A stretch of DNA of 64,000 nt, taken from contig NZ_WKKA01000010.1 in NCBI RefSeq assembly GCF_009674885.1, positions 1-64,000 on the forward strand. Reading direction: 5' to 3'. Positions within the stretch are counted from its first letter, which is position 1. Each line of letters opens with the position of its first letter. The notes beneath the pieces are model-generated. The model saw only the letters and a list, made by a program, of their open reading frames with translations, did no database searches and was not told the origin of the DNA. Source of the DNA: Paracoccus sp. S-4012 (GTDB lineage: Bacteria > Pseudomonadota > Alphaproteobacteria > Rhodobacterales > Rhodobacteraceae). The position numbers and the translations under genes were made by a program. Of this stretch, positions 1 through 7,304 are shown piece after piece.

Positions 1-63
1 AGCCCAGCGGCTCGTTCACCGAGCCCGACAGAGCCCTAGATACCCCACAGGATCGAACCCTGA

Positions 64-912
64 TCAGCAAAACCTATTCACTTCAACAGCATAGTTAGAT
101 GGGTGCAATGAAACAGGATTGTAGTCGGCCACCCAGCTGGCGACGATGCGGCGGGCCTGATCGAGGCCGAAGAACAGCGTCTCGTTCAAGAGTTCGTCCC
201 GCATCTTCGAGTTGAACGCCTCGCAGATGCCGTTCTGCATGGGCTTGCCGGGCGCGATGAAGTGCCAGGACACGCCGGTCTCTTCGCTCCAGGCCAGCAT
301 CGCCTTCGAGTTGAACTCGGTCCCATGATCGCCGACGATCAGGCCTGGCTTGGCCCGCGCCGGGCGATCAGAGCCGTCAGCTCCCGCGCGACGCGACGCC
401 CCGAGATCGAGGTGTCGACCACGGCGGCGAGGCATTCCTTCGTCACGTCGTCGATCACGTTGAAGATCCGGAACCGGCGGCCCTGGGCGAACTGGTCGTG
501 GATCGAGCCATGAGCCGCCACTGGTCCGAGGCCCATGGCGAGGGTCGACCGACCAGCGTGCGTTCGGCACGGCCACCGTCAGCAGCGGTGCCCGGGTGCC
601 GGTCGCCTTCTTCCGTCCTCGCCGCCTGCGCACCGACAGGCCTTCCTCCCGGTAGAGCCGCTGGGTCTTCTTGCGGTTCACGACATGTCCCTCGCGCCTG
701 AGCAGAACGTGCAGCCGAAGGTCACCGAACCGGCGGCGCTCGGACGCCAGGGCCCGCAGGCGCTCGCGCAGTTCGTCATCGTCGGGGCGTCGGCTGCGGT
801 AGCGGACGGACGTCCGATCCGCGCCGATCACGGCACACGCCCGCCGCTCGCTCATCTCGTGGCACTCCACGAGTGTCGCGACGGCTTCGCGCCTGGCAGC
901 GGGCGTCACCAC
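64..912 (-). pseudogene. IS3-family transposase OrfB (integrase core), broken
   Basis: The N-terminal part (about residues 1-120) and a later part (GDHGTEFNSK, then WHFIAPGKPMQNG) match the rve integrase core of IS3 OrfB, the DDE enzyme that cuts and joins the element. The middle has left the frame: after WSVD the true continuation (HDQFAQGRRFRIFNVIDDV, with DTSISGRRVARELTALI) lies in a neighbouring frame at roughly 360-550. A second shift near 355 restores the original frame. The C-terminus ends in a foreign tail after DYN instead of the expected RPHSSLGY-type ending. Two frameshifts and a truncation mean it cannot make active transposase. Confidence 0.85.
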
Positions 913-1231
913 TTTCGCGAGGGGAGATCCCTCAGCGCAGCCTGATCGAGCAGCGACTCCGCCAGGAGCCGTTTGAGCCGGGCGTTCTCATCCTCGAGCG
1001 CCTTCAGCCGCTTCGCGTCAGACACCTCCATGCCGCCGAACCTGGCCTTCCACGCGTAGAACGTGGCGCTGCTGATCCCGTGACGACGGCAGAGCTCCGC
1101 CGTCTTCGCCCCGGCTTCCTGCTCGCGCAAGATCCCGATGACCTGCTCCTCGGTGAACTTCGATCTCTTCATGGTCCGGTCCTCTCGTTGGGCCGGACTC
1201 TAGCGTCAGATGGAGGAGTTCTCGGGGGTCA
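116..1231 (-). mobile_element. IS3-family insertion sequence, truncated and frameshifted
   Basis: The element holds an orfA and a broken orfB in the usual overlapping IS3 arrangement. Its upstream end can be placed at 1231, where the minus strand begins TGACCCCCGAGAAC, a typical IS3-family (IS407-like) terminus. The other end is missing: orfB homology stops after the residues DYN at about 116-120 and runs into AT-richer unrelated DNA, so about 25-30 transposase residues and the second inverted repeat are gone. No target duplication can be assigned. The DNA at 1-115 is not identified; it contains a small hairpin, GGCTCG-TTCAC-CGAGCC, at about 10-26, and may belong to another element that truncated this one. 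Confidence 0.8.
906..1172 (-). CDS. IS3-family transposase OrfA
   Basis: This 88-residue protein is of normal OrfA length. It has an N-terminal helix-turn-helix (FTEEQVIGILRE, then CRRHGISSATFYAWKARFGG) and a C-terminal leucine-rich helix (LKALEDENARLKRLL). OrfA recognises the element's ends, and in this family it is normally also fused to OrfB by ribosomal frameshifting. It overlaps the orfB remnant by seven bases. The reading frame is intact, but with orfB broken it could only act as a DNA-binding fragment. Confidence 0.85.
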   Translation of the reverse strand: MKRSKFTEEQVIGILREQEAGAKTAELCRRHGISSATFYAWKARFGGMEVSDAKRLKALEDENARLKRLLAESLLDQAALRDLPSRKW

Positions 1232-1294
1232 CAGCAACCTCCTGATCCACCCACCGCGGGGAGATCGGCCGCCAACGCTCCGACCGGGCTGAGG

Positions 1295-1465
1295 GCGCGC
1301 TCGCTCGTGAAGCAGGCGCGCGACGTACGGCAGATCACCGCCGCCTTCGGCCACCATCCTCTCTGCAACCAGGTTCTCGGCCGCCGCGCGACCTTGGCGA
1401 ACGAGACCTGCATCGCGAACGGCGACTTCCCGCATCTGCGTGCATTCTACGCAGGAGAAGTGTGA
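1295..1465 (+). pseudogene. 3' fragment of a DUF924-family gene
   Basis: The plus strand encodes 56 residues ending in a stop that read as the C-terminus of a DUF924 protein: QITAAFGHHPLCNQVLGRRA, then FPHLRAFYAGEV. The intact DUF924 gene at 6537-7187 has the corresponding VIAAFGRHPHRNKALGR and FPHLRAFEG. No start codon, ribosome site or upstream domain is present, and the homology begins about 60 bases inside the IS3 terminus. This is a gene remnant in the opposite orientation to the intact copy. Confidence 0.75.
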
Positions 1466-1749
1466 CATGGCGGACGGCTGCGGAGCGCACGTTTTCCGCA
1501 CCGCGCCGCGATGGAGGTCGGCACGCGCGTTCGCAGCAGTTGTCCGGCGGCGAGGCCTCGGCCGCACGGTGCGTGGTCGTCGCCCTGACGGCCCTGCTAC
1601 CTGCGTCATCTTGCCCCGACCCGACCTTCAGCTTTGCCGAAACGCTGTCCGCATGCGTATCCTGAGGCGGGGATACCGCGCCCCGCATCGGGGCCGACGC
1701 TCCCCATCGATCGCCGGACCATTCGGCAGCGCGAGAGGAGCAACACGTC
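1466..1749. other. non-coding stretch before the cytochrome gene
   Basis: I see no supported gene here. Overlapping frames on both strands are open because of the high GC content, but none has a recognisable domain and start signal. A ribosome site (GAGAGGAG) lies just before the ATG at 1750, so the promoter of the cytochrome gene is presumably in this interval. I could not identify convincing -35 and -10 boxes. Confidence 0.4.
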
Positions 1750-2931
1750 ATGAACCATCGGTCCCGTATTTCGTGGCGCAGGACGATCATCGGCCTCTGT
1801 TCAGTGCCGTTCATCGCCCTTGCCGCGGCCCATGTTCCCGCATCCGCCCAGCAGCCCGCGACGGGGGTGTCGCCCTCAACGGCGGTCGGGCAGCCGCCCG
1901 CTGCAGGGCAGGGGCTGATGATCCCTGCCGAGCGCATCCCCTATTTCCACGACTGGGCCAGTTCGCCCCACGCGAAGGCCGACGCGCGGGCTTTCACCAA
2001 CTGGAACGAGGTAGGCGAGATCCCCGAGACCTGCGCGCGCTGCCATTCGACGCCCGGCTTCCTCGACTATATCGGCGCCGATGGCAGCGCGCCTGGCGTG
2101 GTGGATCGCAAGGCGCCCACCGGCTCGGTCATCGCCTGCGGCGCCTGCCACAACGACACCGTCCGGCAGATGGCCGCGGTGACCTTCCCCTCGACCCTGC
2201 GGGTGGAGGACCTGGGCGCGAACGCGCGCTGCATGACCTGCCACCAGGGCCGGACCGCCGGCGCGACCGTCACCGCAGCCGTTCTGGGACACGGTGAGGA
2301 CACGGTCGTCCCCGAACTCGAATTCATCAACATCCATTACCGCGCCGCCGGGGCGACGCTGATGGGCACCATGGCGCGCGGCGGTTACGAATACGGGGGG
2401 CTGCCCTACGCCTCGCAGCGGCGTCACCCGGAGCCGTTCAACACCTGCACCACATGCCACGAGTTGCACACCGTCGCGCCAAAGAGCGAACCCTGCGCCG
2501 CCTGCCACGAGGGCGTGACGAACCGCGAGTCGCTCGTCTCGATCCGCAAGAGCCTGGTGGACCATGACGGCAACGGCGACATCGTCGAGGGGATCGCGGC
2601 CGAGGTCGCAAACCTGCACGGCCGCCTGCTCTCCGCGATCCAGACCTACGCGCGGGACGTCGCGGGGGCGTCGATCGGCTACCACCCCCATGCGCATCCG
2701 TATTTCTTCAACGACGTCGATGACGACGGTGCGCTGTCCGAAGAGGAGGCGAAGATGCCCAACAAATATGCCTCATGGACGCCGCGCCTGCTGAAGGCGG
2801 CCTACAACTACCAGTTCGTCGGCAAGGATCCGGGCGCCTATGCCCACAACGCACCTTACGTCATCCAGCTGATGCACGACTCGCTGGCTGATCTGTCGGA
2901 GGCGAACGTGACGGATCTGACGCGGCCGTGA
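1750..2931 (+). CDS. secreted pentaheme c-type cytochrome with EF-hand-like loops
   Basis: The 393-residue protein begins with a signal peptide (arginines, a hydrophobic stretch at about 13-28, predicted cut after ASA at 33). It has five CxxCH heme c motifs: CARCH 95-99, CGACH 130-134, CMTCH 161-165, CTTCH 233-237 and CAACH 249-253. Two calcium-loop-like segments follow: DHDGNGDIVEG at 271-281 and DVDDDGALSEEE at 322-333. It should be a periplasmic electron-transfer protein. The N-terminal heme region resembles multiheme cytochromes of the NrfB/doubled-CxxCH type, but I cannot name a subfamily. The start is supported by GAGAGGAG upstream. The next genes encode an exporter that may form a functional unit with it. 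Confidence 0.85.
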   Translation: MNHRSRISWRRTIIGLCSVPFIALAAAHVPASAQQPATGVSPSTAVGQPPAAGQGLMIPAERIPYFHDWASSPHAKADARAFTNWNEVGEIPETCARCHSTPGFLDYIGADGSAPGVVDRKAPTGSVIACGACHNDTVRQMAAVTFPSTLRVEDLGANARCMTCHQGRTAGATVTAAVLGHGEDTVVPELEFINIHYRAAGATLMGTMARGGYEYGGLPYASQRRHPEPFNTCTTCHELHTVAPKSEPCAACHEGVTNRESLVSIRKSLVDHDGNGDIVEGIAAEVANLHGRLLSAIQTYARDVAGASIGYHPHAHPYFFNDVDDDGALSEEEAKMPNKYASWTPRLLKAAYNYQFVGKDPGAYAHNAPYVIQLMHDSLADLSEANVTDLTRP

Positions 2932-3059
2932 TCCCCGGATGCGGGCGACGGCAGCCGCCGATTGGCGCCGCTCTCCGCCCCCGTCCGACCCGACCCATGG
3001 CTTCAAGACCGCCGCGCTGAGCATGACCGTGATGAGTTCCTGAACGAGAGAGGTGCGCC

Positions 3060-3422
3060 ATGACCGTCACCCGCATCGCCGCCGTGGTCGCGGTCGTCTT
3101 CGGGCTGTTGACCATTCTGTCGGGTGGCCGCGCCCTGTTCGGCGGGGCCGACATGGGCGCGGTGGTGGGGTTCGTTCTGGTGTTCAACTTTCTCGCCGGC
3201 TTTGCCTATGTGGCGGCGGGCGCGGGGCTGTGGCTGGGGCGGTCCTGGGCGCCACCGCTGGCTATCGCGATCCTGCTTGCGACGTTGATGGTCTTTGCCG
3301 CCTTCGGCTGGCACGTTGTCAGCGGCGGCGCCTATGAACGGCGCACCGTCGGGGCGATGACCCTGCGGACCCTCGTCTGGGCAGTCATCACCGCCGTCGC
3401 GTTCCGGACAACGCGCCGGTGA
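3060..3422 (+). CDS. small four-helix membrane protein, function unknown
   Basis: The 120-residue protein is almost entirely hydrophobic, with four likely transmembrane helices at about 5-24, 33-57, 64-85 and 98-115. The start is supported by GAGAGAGG just upstream. Its stop overlaps the GTG start of the following membrane-fusion gene (GTGA), so it is translationally coupled to the exporter genes. I do not recognise a family. Position and size suggest an accessory membrane subunit of the export system, which is inference. Confidence 0.7.
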   Translation: MTVTRIAAVVAVVFGLLTILSGGRALFGGADMGAVVGFVLVFNFLAGFAYVAAGAGLWLGRSWAPPLAIAILLATLMVFAAFGWHVVSGGAYERRTVGAMTLRTLVWAVITAVAFRTTRR

Positions 3423-4642
3423 GCGAGGTGCCCGACCTGCCGCTGCGCGTTGCCCCCACGCCCGAGGCGGTGCCCCCCGCGTCCCGGCGCGGGCGCTGGC
3501 GCTGGCTGCTGCTGCTGCTGTTGGTTCCGCTGCTGGTGCTGACCGGGGCGGTGGTCGGGATGTATTTCCAGCCTCCGGGCCTGCGGCTGGTCTTCGACCG
3601 CACCGGCCTCGTCCCCGGCGCGGGGTCCAGCGCGCCGATCGCGCTGCCGCCCGGGATCGAGCTGCCCCCGGCCGTTGTCGCCACCATCGTGCCCAACGAT
3701 GTCGTCGGCCTTGCCCGGCTGATGCCGCGCGGCGATGTCATCACCGTCGCGCCCCCGTATGGCGCCGGCGACGCGCGCATCGCCACCCTGCCGGTGGCCG
3801 AGGGCGACCGCGTCGCCGAGGGTCAGATTGTCGCCACGCTGGACAACCTGCCGTTTCTGGAAAGCGCGCTGCTGACCGCGCGGGCCGAGGTCGCGGTGCG
3901 CGAGGCCGGGCTGGTCCAGACCCGCGCGGCGGTCGCGGCCTCGCGCGACGAGGCGCAGGCGGGGCTGGATCAGGCCCGCTCGGCGGCGACCGAGGCGCAA
4001 GCCGACTTTGAGCGCACGCTCGCGCTGTCGCGGCGCGGCGTCGCCACCCAGACGGCGCAGGAGCGGGCCGAGGCCGACCGCAACCAGGCCGCGCTGGCTG
4101 TCGCCAAGGCCGAGGCGACGCTGAGCCGCTTTGCCGCGGGCGAGGACCAGCCGGACGTGATCGTGGCCAGCCGCAACCTCGACGCGGCGCGCGCGGCGCT
4201 GCGCCGGGCCGAGGCCGATCTGGCCCGCGCCGCGGTGCGGGCGCCCGTCTCGGGCACGATCCTGACGCTGGACGCCCGCCCCGGCGAACGCCCGCCCGCC
4301 TCCGGCATCCTGACGATGGGCGACACGGACCGGATGATGGCCGAGGTCGAGATCTATCAGGACCGCATCGCCCGCGTCGCGCCGGGCCAGCCGGTCGAGT
4401 TGATGGCGATCGCGATCGGCCAATCGCTGCACGGCACGGTCTCGCGCATCGGCCTGACCGTCGGGCGGCAGGGGCTGCTGCCGGACGACATCGCGGCCAA
4501 CACCGACGCCCGCGTCGTGCGGGTCGAGGTCGAGCTCGACCCCCGCAGCAGCGCGGTGGCGGCACGGTATACAAACCTCGAGGTCGTGGCGCGGATCAGG
4601 ACCGACGCCGACCCGTCCGGCGGAGCGGCGGCGGACGGATGA
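3419..4642 (+). CDS. devB: HlyD/DevB-like membrane-fusion (periplasmic adaptor) protein
   Basis: The 407-residue adaptor has one N-terminal transmembrane helix (about 29-49). A first lipoyl half-motif (VAEGDRVAEGQIVATLD) lies at about 127-142, an alpha-hairpin rich in Ala, Arg and Glu spans about 145-250, and a second lipoyl half follows (RAPVSGTILTLDARPGE). This is the architecture of adaptors that join an inner-membrane ABC exporter to an outer-membrane channel. GTG is the start and overlaps the previous stop. The order adaptor, FtsX-type permease, ATPase is that of the cyanobacterial DevBCA exporter, so the symbol is by analogy. No TolC homologue is in the window. Confidence 0.8.
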   Translation: MSEVPDLPLRVAPTPEAVPPASRRGRWRWLLLLLLVPLLVLTGAVVGMYFQPPGLRLVFDRTGLVPGAGSSAPIALPPGIELPPAVVATIVPNDVVGLARLMPRGDVITVAPPYGAGDARIATLPVAEGDRVAEGQIVATLDNLPFLESALLTARAEVAVREAGLVQTRAAVAASRDEAQAGLDQARSAATEAQADFERTLALSRRGVATQTAQERAEADRNQAALAVAKAEATLSRFAAGEDQPDVIVASRNLDAARAALRRAEADLARAAVRAPVSGTILTLDARPGERPPASGILTMGDTDRMMAEVEIYQDRIARVAPGQPVELMAIAIGQSLHGTVSRIGLTVGRQGLLPDDIAANTDARVVRVEVELDPRSSAVAARYTNLEVVARIRTDADPSGGAAADG

Positions 4643-5811
4643 CCCGGTTGCTGACCCGCCTGCTGGGCCGCCTTCCGATCGGATGGCTGCAACTGACCCA
4701 CAGCCGCGCCCGGATGATCGCGGCGCTGGCCGGGGTCGCCTTCGCCAATGTGCTGGTCTTCGTCCAGCTGGCAATCATGGGGTCGATGTCGATCGCCACC
4801 GGGCGCCCCTATGATTTCTTCGAGGCGGGAATCATGATCTCGGCGGCCGACGCGGATTCGCTGAGCGACGGCAACAACGTCGCGCGCCAATGGCTGTTCC
4901 AGGCGCTGGTTCACCCCGATGTGACGGCCGGCGCGCCGCTGTTCGTGGGCAACGTCACGCTGCAGCGCGCGGGCAGCACCATGACGCTGACCGCCTTCGG
5001 GGTCGATCCGACCCAGCCCGCCTTCCTCGAACCCGCGCTGCGCCCCGCGGCCGGACTGCTGACGCTGCCCGACGCCGGGATCATCGACCGTCTCACGCGC
5101 GGGCTGATGCCTGACGAGGCGGCGGCGATCAGCCCCGACGCGCCGGCCGATTTTGAGATCCGCGGCCGCACCCTGACTATGTATGACGGCTTCGACGGCG
5201 GAGGCGGGTTCGGCGTCGATGGATACCTGATCGTGTCAGACCAGACGTTCCTGAAGATCGTGCAGAACCGGCAAAGCGCCGCGCCCGACCATGTGCTCCT
5301 GGCGCTGACGCCGGGGGCGGACGCGGCGCGCGTCTCGGCCGAGCTGCGACAGCTCGTTTCGGACAAGTCGCTGCGCATCCGCCCCTATGCCCAGGCGCGC
5401 GCGGACGACATCGCCTATCAGCAGACCCAGAGGCCGACCGGCATCATCTTCGGCTTCGGCGTGGTGATCGGCATCCTCGTCGGGCTGGTCATCGTCTATC
5501 AGGTGCTGTCCACGGACGTTGCCGACCACATCCGCGAATATGCGACCTTCAAGGCCATGGGCTATCGCCAGCGCTTCCTGCTTGGGATCGTGCTGGAGGA
5601 GGCGCTGATCCTCGCCACGCTGGGGGCGCTGCCGGGCTATCTGGTCGCCCGCCTCCTGATCGGCGGGATGCGGCGGGCGACGAACCTGCCGCTGGAACTC
5701 GGCGTCACGACGGCCGCGAGCGTGTTCGTTGGCACGATCGTCGCCTGTGCGCTGTCCGGCGCGTTGGCCACGCGGCGATTGGCGGCCGCCGATCCGGCCG
5801 ATCTGTTCTGA
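4639..5811 (+). CDS. devC: DevC-like ABC transporter permease (MacB/FtsX type)
   Basis: The 390-residue permease has the FtsX/MacB layout: a first helix at about 27-48, a large periplasmic domain of about 220 residues, and three C-terminal helices at about 268-290, 314-342 and 352-373. The N-terminal segment IGWLQLTHSRARM is typical of DevC. It overlaps the adaptor gene by four bases (ATGA) and is followed four bases later by the ATPase gene. It should be the membrane part of a tripartite exporter; the substrate cannot be read from sequence. Confidence 0.85.
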   Translation: MTRLLTRLLGRLPIGWLQLTHSRARMIAALAGVAFANVLVFVQLAIMGSMSIATGRPYDFFEAGIMISAADADSLSDGNNVARQWLFQALVHPDVTAGAPLFVGNVTLQRAGSTMTLTAFGVDPTQPAFLEPALRPAAGLLTLPDAGIIDRLTRGLMPDEAAAISPDAPADFEIRGRTLTMYDGFDGGGGFGVDGYLIVSDQTFLKIVQNRQSAAPDHVLLALTPGADAARVSAELRQLVSDKSLRIRPYAQARADDIAYQQTQRPTGIIFGFGVVIGILVGLVIVYQVLSTDVADHIREYATFKAMGYRQRFLLGIVLEEALILATLGALPGYLVARLLIGGMRRATNLPLELGVTTAASVFVGTIVACALSGALATRRLAAADPADLF

Positions 5812-5815
5812 GCCG

Positions 5816-6511
5816 ATGACGGATACCGGACCCGCCATCGTCGCCTCCAGGCTGAACCACTGGTTCGGCCGCGGCGAGGCGAGGAAGCAGGCGATCTACG
5901 GTGTCGACCTGAACGTCGCCCGCGGCAGCCTGACGGTGCTGATGGGGCCGTCAGGGTCGGGCAAGACGACGCTGCTGACGCTGATAGGCTGCCTGCGCGA
6001 GGTGCAGGAGGGATCGGTTCGCCTGCTGGGGCAGGAACTGGCGGATGCCCCCGAACGCCGCCTCGTCGCGCTGCGCCGCCGGCTCGGCTTCATCTTCCAG
6101 GCCCACAACCTGCATGAAAGCCTGACCGCTCGGCAGAACGTGCTGATGGGGCTGCAGGTGAAGCCGCTTCGCGACCGCACCGCCGACAGCGCCACTGCCG
6201 CGCATGTCCTCGGCCTGCTGGGGCTGTCGGACCGGCTGGACTATCTGCCCGCGAACCTGTCGGGCGGGCAGAAGCAGCGCGTGGCCATCGCCCGCGCCAT
6301 TGTGGGCAACCCCGACGTCGTCTTCGCCGACGAGCCGACCGCGGCGCTGGACCGCGACAGCGGCGTAAACGTGGTCGAACTGCTCAGGCGGATGGGCCGG
6401 GCGCGGGGGACGACGACCGTGATGGTGACGCACGACAACCGCATCCTCGAACTGGCCGACCGCATCGTGACGCTGGAGGACGGACGCATCGTCGGCGACA
6501 CATCGCCCTGA
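5816..6511 (+). CDS. devA: DevA-like ABC transporter ATP-binding protein
   Basis: The 231-residue ATPase has Walker A GPSGSGKT (44-51), a Q-loop glutamine (95), the signature LSGGQ (148-152), Walker B VVFADEP (168-174) and an H-loop histidine (206). It belongs to the LolD/MacB/DevA branch that powers FtsX-type permeases. I chose the ATG at 5816, four bases after the permease stop, because the protein then begins right before the conserved ATP-binding fold; the same frame is open further upstream inside the permease gene. It is the last gene of the exporter operon. Confidence 0.9.
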   Translation: MTDTGPAIVASRLNHWFGRGEARKQAIYGVDLNVARGSLTVLMGPSGSGKTTLLTLIGCLREVQEGSVRLLGQELADAPERRLVALRRRLGFIFQAHNLHESLTARQNVLMGLQVKPLRDRTADSATAAHVLGLLGLSDRLDYLPANLSGGQKQRVAIARAIVGNPDVVFADEPTAALDRDSGVNVVELLRRMGRARGTTTVMVTHDNRILELADRIVTLEDGRIVGDTSP

Positions 6512-6536
6512 GGGGCTGAACCGCGAACCTCGGTCC

Positions 6537-7187
6537 TCACCCTTCGAATGCTCGCAGATGCGGAAACCTTCCCTCAGCTATGTATGCCTCCTCCGCAGCG
6601 GTTGATTGCCGGCCGAGTGCCTTATTGCGGTGCGGGTGGCGCCCGAAGGCCGCGATCACCTTCCGCACCTCATGAGCCTGCGTCACGAGCGACAGGTATA
6701 TCGGCTGCAGTTCTGCCGGAGCTTGCGTGGCGATGTCCTCGCGGAGCCCGATGAGCAAATCCAGACGCTCCAGATGATCCGGACCTTCGCAGTGACCCAG
6801 CGGCAGGCCGAAGACGATCCTGAGCCACGGGCTGGCGAGAGCCGCGTAATGGCCGTTCTCCATGCCATCCATCACCAGCGTCAGCGCTGCACGATCCTGC
6901 GCGAAGACGCGGGGCTCGCCGCGCCAGAGCGAACGGGAAAACTGGTCGAGCACGATGATGAGCGCGAGCCTGCCTTCGGCATTGCTCGCCCAGTGATCGA
7001 GATTGCCCTTGGCCCCCTCGGCTGTGAGATCGGAAAATCGGGCGATGATCTCGCTGTCGGCCCCGCCGCGCATTCGCCAGAACCACTGTTCTCGATGAGT
7101 GTCGGCGTCAAGGTTGGAGGTGCTCTGCTCTGGAAACCAGAATTCGAGAACTTCCTTCCATGCACGCGCGTCAGATTTCTCGTTCAT
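6537..7187 (-). CDS. DUF924 family protein
   Basis: The 216-residue protein matches the DUF924 family over its full length: an N-terminal VLEFWFPE motif, the central LIIVLDQFSRSLWRG, and the C-terminal FGRHPHRNKALGR. Members are helical, TPR-like proteins of unknown biochemical role. It is transcribed towards the exporter operon (convergent, 25 bases apart) and starts just before the metal-ATPase block. A second, fragmentary copy in opposite orientation lies at 1295-1465. No catalytic motif can be named. Confidence 0.85.
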   Translation of the reverse strand: MNEKSDARAWKEVLEFWFPEQSTSNLDADTHREQWFWRMRGGADSEIIARFSDLTAEGAKGNLDHWASNAEGRLALIIVLDQFSRSLWRGEPRVFAQDRAALTLVMDGMENGHYAALASPWLRIVFGLPLGHCEGPDHLERLDLLIGLREDIATQAPAELQPIYLSLVTQAHEVRKVIAAFGRHPHRNKALGRQSTAAEEAYIAEGRFPHLRAFEG

Positions 7188-7263
7188 GTTGGCACCTCGT
7201 GGAAAACCTGCTTCGTCCAGATCGAAAAAGGAGTCCGGTAGTCTCGCAGAGACGTGAATCAGC

Positions 7264-7283
7264 CCCCGCGCGTCAGCGCGGGG
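7264..7283 (-). terminator. hairpin downstream of the first metal ATPase
   Basis: CCCCGCGC (7264-7271), loop GTCA, GCGCGGGG (7276-7283) forms a perfect 8-bp stem 20 bases after the ATPase stop codon on the minus strand. There is no clear U-tract after it, so it may act as an RNA 3'-end stabiliser or a Rho-assisted terminator. Confidence 0.5.
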
Positions 7284-7304
7284 ACTCGTAGCTTGAACTG
7301 TCGC

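Noticed and set aside
1440..2297. Overlapping 285-residue plus-strand frame at the start of the cytochrome gene
   Set aside because: It overlaps the pentaheme cytochrome in another frame; its translation is Arg-rich without heme motifs or a ribosome site.
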